Shown piece after piece: positions 1 to 11,956 of a stretch of DNA of 64,000 bases; the first letter of the stretch is position 1, and every line of letters begins with the position of its first letter. The notes under the pieces were generated by a model, which worked only from the letters and a program-made list of their open reading frames with translations, searched no databases and had not been told where the DNA came from. The position numbers were made by a program, and so were the translations under genes. This stretch comes from Gp6-AA40 sp035293405 (GTDB lineage Bacteria; Acidobacteriota; Vicinamibacteria; Vicinamibacterales; UBA2999), in the NCBI GenBank assembly GCA_035293405.1, contig DATDOE010000126.1:34017-98016 (forward strand), given 5' to 3'.

Positions 1-1491
1 TTCAGTCTCGTCGCAGCGGCACCGCTGGCGATCTTCCTGCTCGTCTTGCTGAAGGCGGACGGCCACGAGCGGTTCAGGGATGCGGTCGCGCTCGGCATCG
101 TGGTCTCGTGGGCGGCCTCCACTGACGTGTACTACGCGGTCTATTGCCTGCTGATCGGCGCCGCGTTCCTCATCGCGCGAGTACTGTCGATCCAGCGCAG
201 CCCGCGCTCCGGCCATTCGGTCGCCATCCGATGGGCGCTCGACGTGCTCCTGGTGTGCACGGCAGGTCTGGTCGCAGCCCTCGCCATCACCGGCGGATGG
301 CAGCTCACGCTCCTCGGGCTTCCAGTGTCCATGCGCGGCTTGTACACGCCGATGCTGGCTCTGACAACTCTGGGCCTGCTCCGGATCGCGTGGGAGTTCC
401 GCGCGTCGCTCACACCCAAAGGTCGCGCAGACTCGTGGAGAGTGGTGTGTTTCGTGACCGCCACCGGACTGGTGGCCACCGTACTGCTCTCGCCTGTGCT
501 CTACGCCGTGGGCGTACGCATCGCCACAGCAGGGTTCGAGACGGCGAGAGTCCACTGGCGCAGCAGTCCGTCGGGCATCGACCTGCTCGCCTTCGTCCTG
601 CCAAATCCCAATCACGCCTGGGCGCCTCCCGCGATCGCTGGCTGGCTCACAGCGCTGCCCAGTGGGTACCTGGAGAACGTCGCATCGATCCCCTTCATCG
701 CGGTGTTGGCCATGCTGGCCGCGTGGTGGACCGGATGGCGGCCATCACGATGGTGGGCCGGCGTGGCGATCGCGTTCGGCGCCCTCGCGCTCGGTCCGTT
801 CGTGCACGTGGCGGGCATGAACACCTACGTCCCTGGGCCGTGGGCACTCCTTCGCTACGTGCCCATCGTCGGCCTCGCCCGGGCACCGACTCGCTTTTCC
901 GTCGTCATGATGCTTGCGGTGGCCGTGCTCTTTGCCACCGCGCTCGAATGGCTTGGCCGACGTTACCCGCACCGGCGGCCCTGGTTCATCGCCGCGGCGA
1001 CCGTGCTGCTCATCGTGGAACTGCTGCCCGCGCCGCTGACGCTCCACGCCGCAGTCGCTCCGAAGTTCTACGAGCGCGTCGCCGCCGCAGCGGAAGATGT
1101 GCGGGTGCTGGAACTGCCCACGGGCGTCCGGGACGGCACATCGAGTGTCGGCAACTTCACGGCACGCACACAGTTCTACCAGACGTCTCACGGCAAACCG
1201 CTCATTGGCGGCTATCTGTCTCGGGTGTCCAAAGTGCGCGTGTTGGAGATCCGCCAAAACGACGTGGTCGATGCCCTGTTCGTGTTGAGCGAAGGCGGCA
1301 GCCTGCCGCCCTCTCGCGAAGCGGGGCTCGTCGAGCGAGGCCCCTCCTTCATCCGCGACGCGCGGGTCGGATTCGTCGTCATCGACTCCTCGCGCGCGCC
1401 GGAAGCCCTGCGCAACTTCGCGCTACGAGCGTTCCGGCTCGAGTTCGTGGACGCGGAAGGCGGCCTGGAGCTGTACCGGCCGACGCAGTAG
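1..1491 (+). CDS. Multi-pass membrane protein, 5' end outside window
   Basis: The frame is open from base 1, so the true start lies upstream; the first in-window start-like codon (TTG at 46) is not credible because hydrophobic coding sequence precedes it. About 340 residues of alternating hydrophobic segments and short loops are followed by a soluble tail of roughly 150 residues. The tail begins near APKFYERVAAAAEDVRVLEL and ends in LELYRPTQ. This plan, many membrane helices and then a C-terminal domain with an exposed LELPTG stretch, recalls large GT-C/YfhO-like bacterial membrane proteins of unknown substrate. No catalytic motif is secure, so I give no function. The next gene, crcB, starts 55 bases downstream on the same strand. 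Confidence 0.75.
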   Translation, partial: FSLVAAAPLAIFLLVLLKADGHERFRDAVALGIVVSWAASTDVYYAVYCLLIGAAFLIARVLSIQRSPRSGHSVAIRWALDVLLVCTAGLVAALAITGGWQLTLLGLPVSMRGLYTPMLALTTLGLLRIAWEFRASLTPKGRADSWRVVCFVTATGLVATVLLSPVLYAVGVRIATAGFETARVHWRSSPSGIDLLAFVLPNPNHAWAPPAIAGWLTALPSGYLENVASIPFIAVLAMLAAWWTGWRPSRWWAGVAIAFGALALGPFVHVAGMNTYVPGPWALLRYVPIVGLARAPTRFSVVMMLAVAVLFATALEWLGRRYPHRRPWFIAAATVLLIVELLPAPLTLHAAVAPKFYERVAAAAEDVRVLELPTGVRDGTSSVGNFTARTQFYQTSHGKPLIGGYLSRVSKVRVLEIRQNDVVDALFVLSEGGSLPPSREAGLVERGPSFIRDARVGFVVIDSSRAPEALRNFALRAFRLEFVDAEGGLELYRPTQ

Positions 1492-1546
1492 GGTCAGCCT
1501 CGGGCGCCGAAGCGCGGAGCGCGAAGGCGGCTACAATTGCCGCCGG

Positions 1547-1918
1547 ATGCAGCTCCTCGCCATCGGCATCGGCGGCGCCCTCGGTGCGATTGCGCGCTAC
1601 GTGCTGGGCGGCGCCGTCCATCGCCTGACGCCGGGTTTCTTTCCTTACGGAACGTTCGTGGTGAACGTGGTCGGCTGTCTCGCCTTCGGCGTGATCGTCG
1701 GTCTTGCGGAGTCGCGCCTCACCGTCGGCCCAGTGGCCAGAGCATTCCTCCTTATTGGTGTGCTCGGCGGATTCACCACGTTCTCGAGCTTTACGTTCGA
1801 AACGTTCGAGCTGCTGCGCGACGGCCAGGTGATGCACGCCGCAGCGAACGTGGCCGGCCAGGTTCTCCTGGGGTTCATGGCGCTGTGGGCGGGATTCGTC
1901 GCAGGGCGTGCGGTGTGA
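1547..1918 (+). CDS. crcB: Fluoride ion exporter CrcB/FluC
   Basis: A 123-residue protein with four hydrophobic segments, the normal size for one subunit of the dual-topology dimeric fluoride channel Fluc. The family signatures are present: GGALGAIARY at the N-terminus, GTFVVNVVG in the second helix, and GGFTTFSSFTFET with the Phe and Ser/Thr residues that line the ion path. The family lowers cytoplasmic fluoride across the inner membrane. The DUF190 gene follows after 10 bases, a common partner of crcB. I looked for a fluoride riboswitch in the 55-base leader and found no convincing one. Confidence 0.93.
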   Translation: MQLLAIGIGGALGAIARYVLGGAVHRLTPGFFPYGTFVVNVVGCLAFGVIVGLAESRLTVGPVARAFLLIGVLGGFTTFSSFTFETFELLRDGQVMHAAANVAGQVLLGFMALWAGFVAGRAV

Positions 1919-1928
1919 GGCGAGTGCT

Positions 1929-2273
1929 ATGAAGATTCCCACTGACGGCAAGCTGCTGCGCATCTTCATCGGCGAAGCCGATCGCTGGCACGGGGCTCCC
2001 CTGTACCAGGCAATCGTCGAGGAGGCGCGGAAGGAGGGCCTTGCGGGGGCGACGGTTTGGAAGGGGTTCGTTGGTTTCGGCGCCCACAGCCGTCTCCACA
2101 CCACCAAGATCCTGCGACTCTCCACCGATCTGCCCGTCGTGATCGAGATCGTCGACGCGGCTGACAAGATCGACGCGTTTCTCCCGCAGCTCGATCTCAT
2201 GGTGCAGGAGGGCCTGGTCACCGTCGAAAAGGTCGAAGTCCTCCTCTACCGCGCGCCGACGAAGCCGCGGTAA
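1929..2273 (+). CDS. DUF190 family protein (CrcB-associated)
   Basis: A 114-residue cytosolic alpha/beta protein of the DUF190 family, recognised from the LLRIFIGEADRWHGAPLYQAIV start, the GLAGATVWKGFVGFG centre and the SRLHTTKILRLSTDLPVVIEIVD strand-helix stretch. These proteins resemble PII-type ferredoxin-like folds and are often encoded beside crcB; their exact role is unknown. The ATG at 1929 is preferred over the upstream ATG at 1908, which would overlap the crcB end and add seven non-conserved residues. It is probably co-transcribed with crcB and is followed at once by a strong hairpin. Confidence 0.9.
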   Translation: MKIPTDGKLLRIFIGEADRWHGAPLYQAIVEEARKEGLAGATVWKGFVGFGAHSRLHTTKILRLSTDLPVVIEIVDAADKIDAFLPQLDLMVQEGLVTVEKVEVLLYRAPTKPR

Positions 2274-2317
2274 CCGGCGCAGCTGCCCGCCCACGTGAGG
2301 CCGGAGCTGCGCCGGTT
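2272..2317. terminator. Bidirectional terminator hairpin
   Basis: A perfect 13-bp inverted repeat (AACCGGCGCAGCT at 2272-2284 and its complement at 2305-2317) with a 20-base loop lies between the convergent stops of the DUF190 gene and the DUF839 gene. There is only a short T-rich flank, but the location and stem strength fit a shared terminator. Confidence 0.7.
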
Positions 2318-2326
2318 CTGCGAGGT

Positions 2327-3658
2327 TTACAGTCCTCCCCACTTCCAGGGGCCGGTGATCGCGAACGTGGTGCCTGGGCTCTGCACGTTCACGAACAGCC
2401 AGCGGCCGTCCGGGCTGTAGCAGGCCCCCGCGAACTCCGAGCCTGCAAAGTTGCCGCTGATCCCGTTTCGCGCCTGATCGAGCGGGATGATCACGTTGTT
2501 CTTCGCGAACTGAAAGATCTCTCCATCGACCGTGAGCCCGTGCACGAACTCCTCGCCCGACCCGTCCTCGCACAGCACGAGGCCGCCTCGCGGGCTCACC
2601 GTGATGTTGTCCGGAGCGTTCAGCACCTCGGCGCCTGGCGACTCGAAGAGCAGCGTGATCTTCTCCCGGTGCGGGTCGTAGATCCAGATCTGTCCCTGCC
2701 CGATTCCGCCGTTCGTCGAGACGATGTAGATCTTCCCGTCGTCGCCGTGCCAACAGCCCTCCAGACGCGCAAAGGTGGCCGCGCCCTGAGCCCGGCCCTG
2801 AGACCAGACGAAGTTACCCGGCATGGTTGAGGATTCGTTGTCCGGCGTTTCGATGCGGACCCATTCGACCTTGAACTGCGTGCCGTTCGGATAGCTGGCG
2901 CCGAGGTTGGCGTCCGGCGTGTCTTTCACCTTCAGCATGTAGAGGCGGCCCCCGTCGGCGAGACGATGCCGCCGGCGCGGAACGAATCGGTAGAAGCCCG
3001 ACGAGCCGCCGGCGTCCTCCGTTTCGTACACATGCCCCGTGTGCGGATCGATCGCGACGGCTTCATGTGAGAACCGGCCCATGTCACGGATCGGCGTGGG
3101 ATCGCCAAACCCGTCGGCCGGGACGTCGAAGATGTATCCGTGCGGCACCGTGGTGAACAGCGTGGTCTCTTCGCACGTCAGCCAGCTTCCCCACGGCGTT
3201 GGACCACCGGCACAGTTGCGGATAGTGCCGCTCAGGCTGTCGTACGCTGACACCAGCTCGCCTTTACGCGTGTCGAACTCCAGCGTGGTGGTGCCGCCAC
3301 CAGCCTGGATGTCGTAGTACGCGCTGCTGAACGGAGTACCGGCACCGCGCTCATGATTCCGCACCAGACGCGTACGGTGGCGGCGGCTCGGAAAGGCCGC
3401 CATGCCGTCGTGCGAACCCGGCGTCGGCAATCCGCTCGACATCAGGTCGCCCGTCCATCCAAAGCTCAAGTACGTGAAGCCTTCAGGCAAATGCAGCAAC
3501 GGCAGACCCGTCGTCTGGTCCGGCGTCGCCACGAGCGGACCGTATCCCGGCGTGACCGGACGATGCCAGCCGTGCGCTTCGGCCCGGCTCATGAAAGCCG
3601 TCAGTGGAATGGCGGCAGCCGCGCTCGCGGTGCCTCTCAGAAAGGAACGACGATCCAT
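2327..3658 (-). CDS. Tat-exported PhoX-like DUF839 protein
   Basis: A 443-residue protein starting MDRRSFLRGTASAAAAIPL, a twin-arginine signal with RRSFLRG, so export in folded form is expected. The mature part is a beta-propeller-like DUF839 protein related to PhoX alkaline phosphatases. Visible hallmarks are RLVRNHERG, CAGGPTPWGSWLTCEE, GRFSHEAVAIDP, GHVYETEDAGGSSGFYRFVP and FEGPDNITVSPRGG-like blade repeats. PhoX enzymes are calcium/iron phosphomonoesterases. DUF839 relatives are not all proven phosphatases, so substrate is an inference. The start follows a strong GAGGAGGT ribosome site. It stands next to pyrophosphatase, divergently transcribed, but no Pho-box-like repeat was seen upstream. 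Confidence 0.85.
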   Translation of the reverse strand: MDRRSFLRGTASAAAAIPLTAFMSRAEAHGWHRPVTPGYGPLVATPDQTTGLPLLHLPEGFTYLSFGWTGDLMSSGLPTPGSHDGMAAFPSRRHRTRLVRNHERGAGTPFSSAYYDIQAGGGTTTLEFDTRKGELVSAYDSLSGTIRNCAGGPTPWGSWLTCEETTLFTTVPHGYIFDVPADGFGDPTPIRDMGRFSHEAVAIDPHTGHVYETEDAGGSSGFYRFVPRRRHRLADGGRLYMLKVKDTPDANLGASYPNGTQFKVEWVRIETPDNESSTMPGNFVWSQGRAQGAATFARLEGCWHGDDGKIYIVSTNGGIGQGQIWIYDPHREKITLLFESPGAEVLNAPDNITVSPRGGLVLCEDGSGEEFVHGLTVDGEIFQFAKNNVIIPLDQARNGISGNFAGSEFAGACYSPDGRWLFVNVQSPGTTFAITGPWKWGGL

Positions 3659-3775
3659 TCAGACCTCCTCGACTGCGGCGCAGGGTGCGCGCGCATCTGG
3701 AGTCTGGCGAGCCGGAGTGTCAAGAGCCCAACAACGAGGTAAAGAATCCGTATCGGTTCGGGTAGACTCACGGTC

Positions 3776-4324
3776 ATGCATCCGTGGCATGACAGCTATG
3801 TCGACGACACGACTGTCGGGATCGCATTCCCAGTCGTCATCGAAATCCCGAAGGGCAGCAAGAACAAGTACGAACTGGACAAGGAAACCGGCCTGCTCCG
3901 CCTCGACCGCGTGCTGTACAGCGCCGTGCACTACCCCGCCGACTACGGCTTCATCCCACGGACGTACTGCGACGACGGCGATCCGCTCGATGCGTTGGTG
4001 TTGAGCCAGGAGCCGGTCTATCCGTTGACGATCGTCGAGGCGCGGGCGATTGGCGTGATGCGGATGCGCGACGAGAAGGGCATCGACGACAAGATCGTGA
4101 GCGTCAGCGTCCACGATCCGGCATTCGCCCACTTCATGCACAAGAACGAACTGCCCGGGCATCTGCTACGCGAGCTGCGCCGGTTCTTCGAGGACTACAA
4201 GGCCCTCGAGCACAAGCAGGTCATCGTCGAAGACCTGCTCGGACCAGAAGAAGCGGTCACCATCATCCGCGACGCACTGGAACTGTACCGCCGGCTCCGG
4301 CGCGGTGAGTTGGTCAAAGCCTGA
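3776..4324 (+). CDS. ppa: Inorganic pyrophosphatase, family I
   Basis: A 182-residue soluble family I inorganic pyrophosphatase, which hydrolyses PPi to two phosphates in the cytoplasm and pulls biosynthetic reactions forward. The signature DDGDPLDALVL with metal-binding acids at about D67, D69 and D72 is intact. So are the N-terminal VVIEIPKGSKNKYELD and HYPADYGFIP motifs. Length is typical of bacterial enzymes. It is convergent with the DsrE-like gene, whose stop lies four bases after this one. No strong ribosome site precedes the ATG. Confidence 0.95.
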   Translation: MHPWHDSYVDDTTVGIAFPVVIEIPKGSKNKYELDKETGLLRLDRVLYSAVHYPADYGFIPRTYCDDGDPLDALVLSQEPVYPLTIVEARAIGVMRMRDEKGIDDKIVSVSVHDPAFAHFMHKNELPGHLLRELRRFFEDYKALEHKQVIVEDLLGPEEAVTIIRDALELYRRLRRGELVKA

Positions 4325-4327
4325 GGG

Positions 4328-4978
4328 TCACGGCTTCATATACGTGAAGCCGCGCTCTTGAACGAGCGCGAGTGCCATCACGTGTGATGGGACCAGTCTC
4401 ACGCCGGGATTCAGACCCGCGGCCAAGTCTGCTCGCACCTCCTCAACGGGCATGTTCGTCGCCGTCGCGAGCTGCTGTGCGACCACTCCGAGGGCCACGT
4501 TGCACTGCCAGAACACAGTGCCGCGCGCCTGCATCGCCTTGACGCTGATGTCGCCGCCGTCGAGGAACACGTTGCGCACGGCCGGCTGCTTTGTCGTCGG
4601 GTCGACAATCTTCGACCGTTCGCCGAGACGGTACTTCGCCCAGAGCCTGTCCGACGCATTCATCGGAAACGCCGGCCCGGAAATGCCAACCGCGGTATTG
4701 ATATCCGGGAACTCGAGTCTGTACACATCGCGGAACGTATCCAGGAAATTTCGCGCGAAGCGCAGCGGGCGCGGATCGACGTCGAGATCGAGGCCACCCA
4801 AGTCGTACAGCTGCTTGTGCGCGCCTGTGAGCTGATCGAGCCACGCCAAATCCCATGGGGCCTGCGGCCGGCCTGGCGCCTGTGCGGCGGCCTGCGCAGC
4901 CGAGGGCCGAGCAACCGCGACGCCAGCGAGCGAGGCCAGCGCAGAGATGAACGTTCGACGGCCACGATCGGAAGACAT
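4328..4978 (-). CDS. Tat/Sec-exported DsrE-like protein
   Basis: A 216-residue protein with an export signal (GRRTFISALASLAGVAVARPSAAQA, a twin-arginine-like start and an AQA cleavage region). The body ends with a stretch (RGTVFWQCNVALGVVAQQLA, then RLVPSHVMALALVQERGFTYMKP) that looks like the C-terminal half of DsrE/DsrF-type sulfur-carrier folds: a Cys after a beta strand and a final VPSxVxAL..Q..G strand. The Cys in QCNVA is the only candidate sulfur carrier. Function is unassigned. It starts after an AAGGAG ribosome site and is divergent from the sulfite-oxidase-like gene, 155 bases away, which suggests but does not prove a shared sulfur role. Confidence 0.65.
   Translation of the reverse strand: MSSDRGRRTFISALASLAGVAVARPSAAQAAAQAPGRPQAPWDLAWLDQLTGAHKQLYDLGGLDLDVDPRPLRFARNFLDTFRDVYRLEFPDINTAVGISGPAFPMNASDRLWAKYRLGERSKIVDPTTKQPAVRNVFLDGGDISVKAMQARGTVFWQCNVALGVVAQQLATATNMPVEEVRADLAAGLNPGVRLVPSHVMALALVQERGFTYMKP
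4331..4352. terminator. Small hairpin at convergent gene ends
   Basis: An 8-bp perfect stem (CGGCTTCA and its complement, loop TATACG) lies inside the last codons of the DsrE-like gene, just past the ppa stop. It could help end ppa transcription; there is no T tract. Confidence 0.35.
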
Positions 4979-5133
4979 GTCGGACTCCTTCGTATCTGGA
5001 AACGCCTCTCAGGCGTCTGTTGCCTGCAGATTCTACCAGTCATGGCGCGGTTTGACCCGACGAGGAAGCCGACCTACCATAGTCTCCGGCGTTCTTCATC
5101 GACAAACAGCGACATCGTTCGCGGGAAGAGACC

Positions 5134-6312
5134 ATGGCAACAGAGATGACGAGGCGAGAGACGCTGAAGCGAGGTTTGGTGGCCGCCGGCGCGCTGGCGC
5201 TCGTGCCCGAGTGGGCGCTCCCGGCGCTCGCGCAAGGTGACGTCGATGTCCCATTCACGGACGTCCCCGCGACATTCAACTTCAGCCCACCCGGTGGGAA
5301 CAATCGCTTCCTCGACCTTCGCAAGATTGACGGCTTGCTCACGCCAACCGATCAGTTCTTCTTCATCCAGCATTACAACAAGCCGGAGATCGCCGCGGCC
5401 GCCTACCGGCTGAAGTTCACCGGCCTGGTCGGGAAGCCGATGGAGCTCTCGCTCGCCGACCTGCAGTCCATGCGTGCAGTCGATGTCGTCAATGGCTACG
5501 AATGCTCGGGAAACAGCCCGCGCTCGGTGCAGGGGCTGTCGTCCAACGGCCGGTTCACCGGCGTCAGGCTGCGCGACGTGTTACGACGCGTTGGTGTGGA
5601 CGACAAGGCACGCGAGGTGGTGTTCTTCGGCGCCGACAAAGGCAACGAGGACGTCGTCTTTCGGCAGAACACGTTGAAGGTGCAGCAGCAGTTCGCACGC
5701 AGCATCACCCTCGAGAACGCGATGAAGTCCGAGCCGCTCCTCGCCTGGGCGCTCAACGGCACACCACTCGACCGCGACCACGGGTTCCCGCTGCGGGTCA
5801 TCATGCCCGGCTGGTACGGCGTCGCCAACGTGAAATGGCTGGCCGAGATCCGCCTGCAGGAGAACCGGTTCCTGGGAAACTACCAGGCGCGGTGGTACCG
5901 CACCGTGCGCGCGGTCGGCGGCACGGGCGAACTGACCGACGCCGAGACGCAGTTCGTCGAGACGGAAGTGACGAAGCTCAATCTGAAGTCGGTGATCGCC
6001 CGCGTGCGCAAGACCGCAGGCGCCCACCAGGTGATGGGCTTCGTGCTGAACGATGGGACGCCGCTCCGCTCCGTCGAGGTGAAGGTGGACGAGGGACCGT
6101 GGCAGCGGGCGACGCTGGATCCGGCGAACACGCAGTATTCGTGGAAGCTGTTCACCTACCGCTGGGAAGGGGCGACGGCTGGCGAGCACACGCTCGTGTC
6201 GCGTGCGACCGACGTCAACGGCGTGACCCAGCCGACCGCGGCAGAGCTCGGGCGGAAGAAGACATTCCTCGAGGACAATTCGCAGTTCCCGCGCAAGATC
6301 ATGATCGCGTGA
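5134..6312 (+). CDS. Tat-exported sulfite-oxidase-like molybdoenzyme (SoxC/YedY type)
   Basis: A 392-residue molybdenum-cofactor enzyme of the sulfite oxidase fold. The N-terminus (TRRETLKRGLVAAGALALVPEW) is a twin-arginine signal, so it acts in the periplasm. The oxidoreductase Mo-binding domain spans about 80-260, with the ligand Cys in VNGYECSGNSPRSV and the conserved PLLAWALNGTPLDRDHGFPLRVIMPGWYG stretch. A C-terminal Mo-co dimerisation domain (about 270-390) has VKVDEGPWQRATLD and EHTLVSRATDVNG. The closest functional families are SoxC and bacterial sulfite dehydrogenase. No cytochrome partner gene is adjacent, so substrate and electron acceptor are not known. Confidence 0.88.
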   Translation: MATEMTRRETLKRGLVAAGALALVPEWALPALAQGDVDVPFTDVPATFNFSPPGGNNRFLDLRKIDGLLTPTDQFFFIQHYNKPEIAAAAYRLKFTGLVGKPMELSLADLQSMRAVDVVNGYECSGNSPRSVQGLSSNGRFTGVRLRDVLRRVGVDDKAREVVFFGADKGNEDVVFRQNTLKVQQQFARSITLENAMKSEPLLAWALNGTPLDRDHGFPLRVIMPGWYGVANVKWLAEIRLQENRFLGNYQARWYRTVRAVGGTGELTDAETQFVETEVTKLNLKSVIARVRKTAGAHQVMGFVLNDGTPLRSVEVKVDEGPWQRATLDPANTQYSWKLFTYRWEGATAGEHTLVSRATDVNGVTQPTAAELGRKKTFLEDNSQFPRKIMIA

Positions 6313-6410
6313 CAGCCACGCGGCAGCCTTGGCGCTCTCGCCTACGGCACGTTCGACGTATCGCGCGACGGGACGGCGTGATTGCGCCGCTCGACGCGTG
6401 AGGAGGACCT

Positions 6411-6845
6411 GTGACGACTCACGACGCGAAACAACAGCTTCTGGAAGGACTCAACGTGGATCTCCGCGGTGAATTCCAGGCCATCATCATGTACCGGCTC
6501 TATGCCAGCATCGTGCAGGGCCCCTATCGTCAGGAGCTCCGCACGTTCTTCAGCAACGAGATCCCGGACGAGCTCGGGCACGCGCAAATCCTGGCCGACA
6601 AGATCGCCGCGCTCGGCGGCACGCCGGCGGCGGTCGCCGCACCCGTGACCGTCGTCTCTGAGCCAAAGGCCATGCTGGAGGCCGCGCTCGCGGCGGAGGT
6701 CGAGGCCCTCGAGCGATACGTCGCGCGACGGAGGCAAGCGGAAGCCGCCACCGAATACGGCCTGGCGACGCAGCTCGACACAATCATCGCCGATGAATCA
6801 AACCATCGCGACGAATTGCGCCAGATGCTCGCACGCTGGCCCTAA
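6411..6845 (+). CDS. Ferritin-like diiron protein
   Basis: A 144-residue four-helix protein. Two helical pairs carry the carboxylate/His pattern of a ferritin-like diiron site: GEFQAIIMYRLY and DELGHAQILADKI in the first half, EVEALERYVARR and DESNHRDELRQM in the second. Bacterioferritin and DUF892/rubrerythrin-like proteins share this plan. The GTG start at 6411 follows a GAGGAGG ribosome site. It lies 98 bases after the molybdoenzyme gene. Likely roles are iron storage or peroxide handling, but the subfamily is not resolved. Confidence 0.8.
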   Translation: MTTHDAKQQLLEGLNVDLRGEFQAIIMYRLYASIVQGPYRQELRTFFSNEIPDELGHAQILADKIAALGGTPAAVAAPVTVVSEPKAMLEAALAAEVEALERYVARRRQAEAATEYGLATQLDTIIADESNHRDELRQMLARWP

Positions 6846-6881
6846 TCCGTCGCTCGACGTGCGGGTTGGGGTGCGACGATG

Positions 6882-7247
6882 TCAATCAATCGGCACGATG
6901 GCCGCCACACAGTCGTGTGGACCGCGTACGTGGGTGCGGTGGCCCTTGCCGTTCACGTCTTCCATCAGCACACGGTCGCCGGGCCCGAATGACCGCTTCT
7001 CGCCGTCGCTCGCCGTGACCTCGAGGTGGCCGTCCAGGCAGATCAGGAACTGTCGCTTCGGTGGATGGATGCCCTCACCGGTCCAGCCGCCAGGCAGCCT
7101 GACGAACTGCAGGCCACCAGCTTGGAAGGCGTGGGACACGAACAGAAGCGGTGCTGGCGGCCGGTAGTCCGCTTCATCGAGCGCGAGCTCGGCTTCGGCA
7201 AAGCGGCTCTCACCGCCTTTGTCGGAATACAGTCTGAAATATTTCAT
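6882..7247 (-). CDS. Cupin-domain protein
   Basis: A 121-residue single-domain cupin. The double-stranded beta-helix shows as LLFVSHAF, LQFVRLPGGWTGEGIHPPKRQFLICLDGHLEVTASDGEKRSFGPGD and GKGHRTHVRG; the first cupin motif has one His (GIHPP) and a Gln where a His is usual, so metal binding is uncertain. The ATG at 7247 sits eight bases after GGAGG, which favours it over the GTG at 7253. It is the last gene of the minus-strand efflux operon, 30 bases after the DUF2892 gene. Confidence 0.82.
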   Translation of the reverse strand: MKYFRLYSDKGGESRFAEAELALDEADYRPPAPLLFVSHAFQAGGLQFVRLPGGWTGEGIHPPKRQFLICLDGHLEVTASDGEKRSFGPGDRVLMEDVNGKGHRTHVRGPHDCVAAIVPID

Positions 7248-7277
7248 CGCCACAGCCTCCTCGATTCAGTCATCGCA

Positions 7278-7505
7278 TCACGGCCCGCACGTCGGGGCGA
7301 CGGTCGATTCACCCCTGTCGCGAGTCAGTCCGCCCTTCCGCAGAATGGCCATCATCGGGCACCAGTTCGTGAAGCCCGACTGGAACAGGTTCAGCCCGAC
7401 GAACAGGGTGAACCAGAGGAACCGGCTGTCGACGTAGATGCCGAGCAGCACGCTGAGCGCGACGAGAGCCCCAGCGATCAGGCGGAGTGCGCGTTCGACG
7501 GTCAT
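7278..7505 (-). CDS. DUF2892 small inner-membrane protein
   Basis: A 75-residue protein with two hydrophobic helices (LIAGALVALSVLLGIY and FLWFTLFVGLNLFQSGFT) and the conserved tail CPMMAILRKGG, typical of DUF2892, the domain also fused to rhodaneses such as YgaP. The start MTVERALRL at 7505 follows AAAGGAGA, so the longer frame to 7541 is rejected. DUF2892 genes often accompany metal or sulfide resistance loci; here the gene is 32 bases downstream of the RND pump. Function of the domain alone is unknown. Confidence 0.82.
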   Translation of the reverse strand: MTVERALRLIAGALVALSVLLGIYVDSRFLWFTLFVGLNLFQSGFTNWCPMMAILRKGGLTRDRGESTVAPTCGP

Positions 7506-7537
7506 GACAAATCTCCTTTCGAGTCTCCACGGCGCGG

Positions 7538-10740
<3,203 letters not shown>

Positions 10741-10744
<4 letters not shown>

Positions 10745-11943
10745 GGCCGTGCTCCGGTCTGCCGCTCACGCGCGACAATGCGCCGGCCGTCGGTCAGTCC
10801 TGGCGGCGGCACGTTCACGATCACCTCACCGCGATCGAGGCCGGCGAGTACTTCAACGCCTTCGGCGCCCTCATAGCCTGTCTGCAGCAGTCTCAGGCGC
10901 GCGACGCCGTCTTCGACGACGAAGGCGGTGGCCAGCTGCCCCTGGCGCCGGACGGCGCTCGCCGGGACGATGAGCGCGTCGCGGCTGGCGCCGCGGAAGC
11001 GCACCCGCGCGAACGTACCCGTCCGAGGCGCAGGATCACTCGGCAACGACACCTTGACGGTGAAGGATCGCTCGCCGGCGGCCACTGCGCGGGCGATCTC
11101 GGTCACCACGCCTTCGACGGCCCGCGACGCACCGGCGCCTGCTTCGAAGCGCACCTCGACGCGGTCGCCCACGCGCACATACCGCTCGCGGGCTTCATCC
11201 ACTCTGACCTCCACGTGCGGCGCGCCTGCCGAGTCGAGACGCAGCAGCGGTGTGCCTGGCGACGCAAGGTTGCCCGGATCGGTGAGCCGCTCCGTCACGA
11301 GTCCGTTGAAGGGTGCCTTGACGAGACCAAACGATTGCGTCGTGGCCGCGGCGTCGGCCCCCGCGCGAGCGGCGGCCACCTGGGCGCTCGCCTGCGCGAC
11401 GCGTGCGCTCGCGCCCTCGGCGCGCGCGATGGCGCTCGACAGGCGGGCCTCGGCCTCATCGAGCTCCTGCGTCGTGGCCGAGCGCCGCTCGTGAAGGGAC
11501 GCGATGCGAGCGTGCCAGGCCGTGGCCAGCTTCCGCTCGGCAGCGGCCGTGGCCTGTTCTGCCGTGGCCACCGTCAGTCCCTGTTGTGCCGCGCCAACGG
11601 AGGCTTCGGCCCCGCGGGCCTGGTCCGCCGTCGCCCGGTCATCGAGCACGACGAGCAGATCGCCGGCTCGCACGCGGTCGCCGGCGCGGACGCGAACACT
11701 CATGACCGGGGCGACAATTCGGCTGGTGAGTGTCGCCGTCTCGTTCGCGGCGACGACACCGCCGGCTTCCAGTTGCTCTGCGATCGGCGTCACCGCCGCA
11801 ACCACCGTTGACACGCTGAGCGGGACACCGGTGTTCACCTCTGGCTGTGGAGCCTGCGCTCCGCCGCACCCGGCCGCCGAGACCGCCAGGAGCCCGGCGA
11901 TGAGGGTCATGCGTCGATTCGTTCGGGCTAATTCTCGCGACAT
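10741..11943 (-). CDS. RND periplasmic adaptor (membrane fusion protein)
   Basis: A 400-residue adaptor linking the RND pump to TolC. It has an N-terminal signal with a possible lipid-attachment Cys (LLAVSAAGCGG, not a perfect lipobox). Next come a barrel-sandwich half (TLTSRIVAPVMSVRVRAGDRVRAGD), a long Ala-rich coiled-coil hairpin (about 110-210), the second half-motif (VKAPFNGLVTERLTDPGNLASPGTPLLRL) and beta-barrel and membrane-proximal domains (VIVPASAVRRQGQ, GLDRGEVIVNVPPPGLTDG). It lies 13 bases after the TolC gene and overlaps the pump gene by four bases. Confidence 0.93.
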
Positions 11944-11956
11944 GGCACGCTCACAT

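Noticed and set aside
1492..1546. Fluoride riboswitch before crcB
   Set aside because: The 55-base leader lacks the conserved GGCGAUGGUGUUC-like core and pseudoknot.
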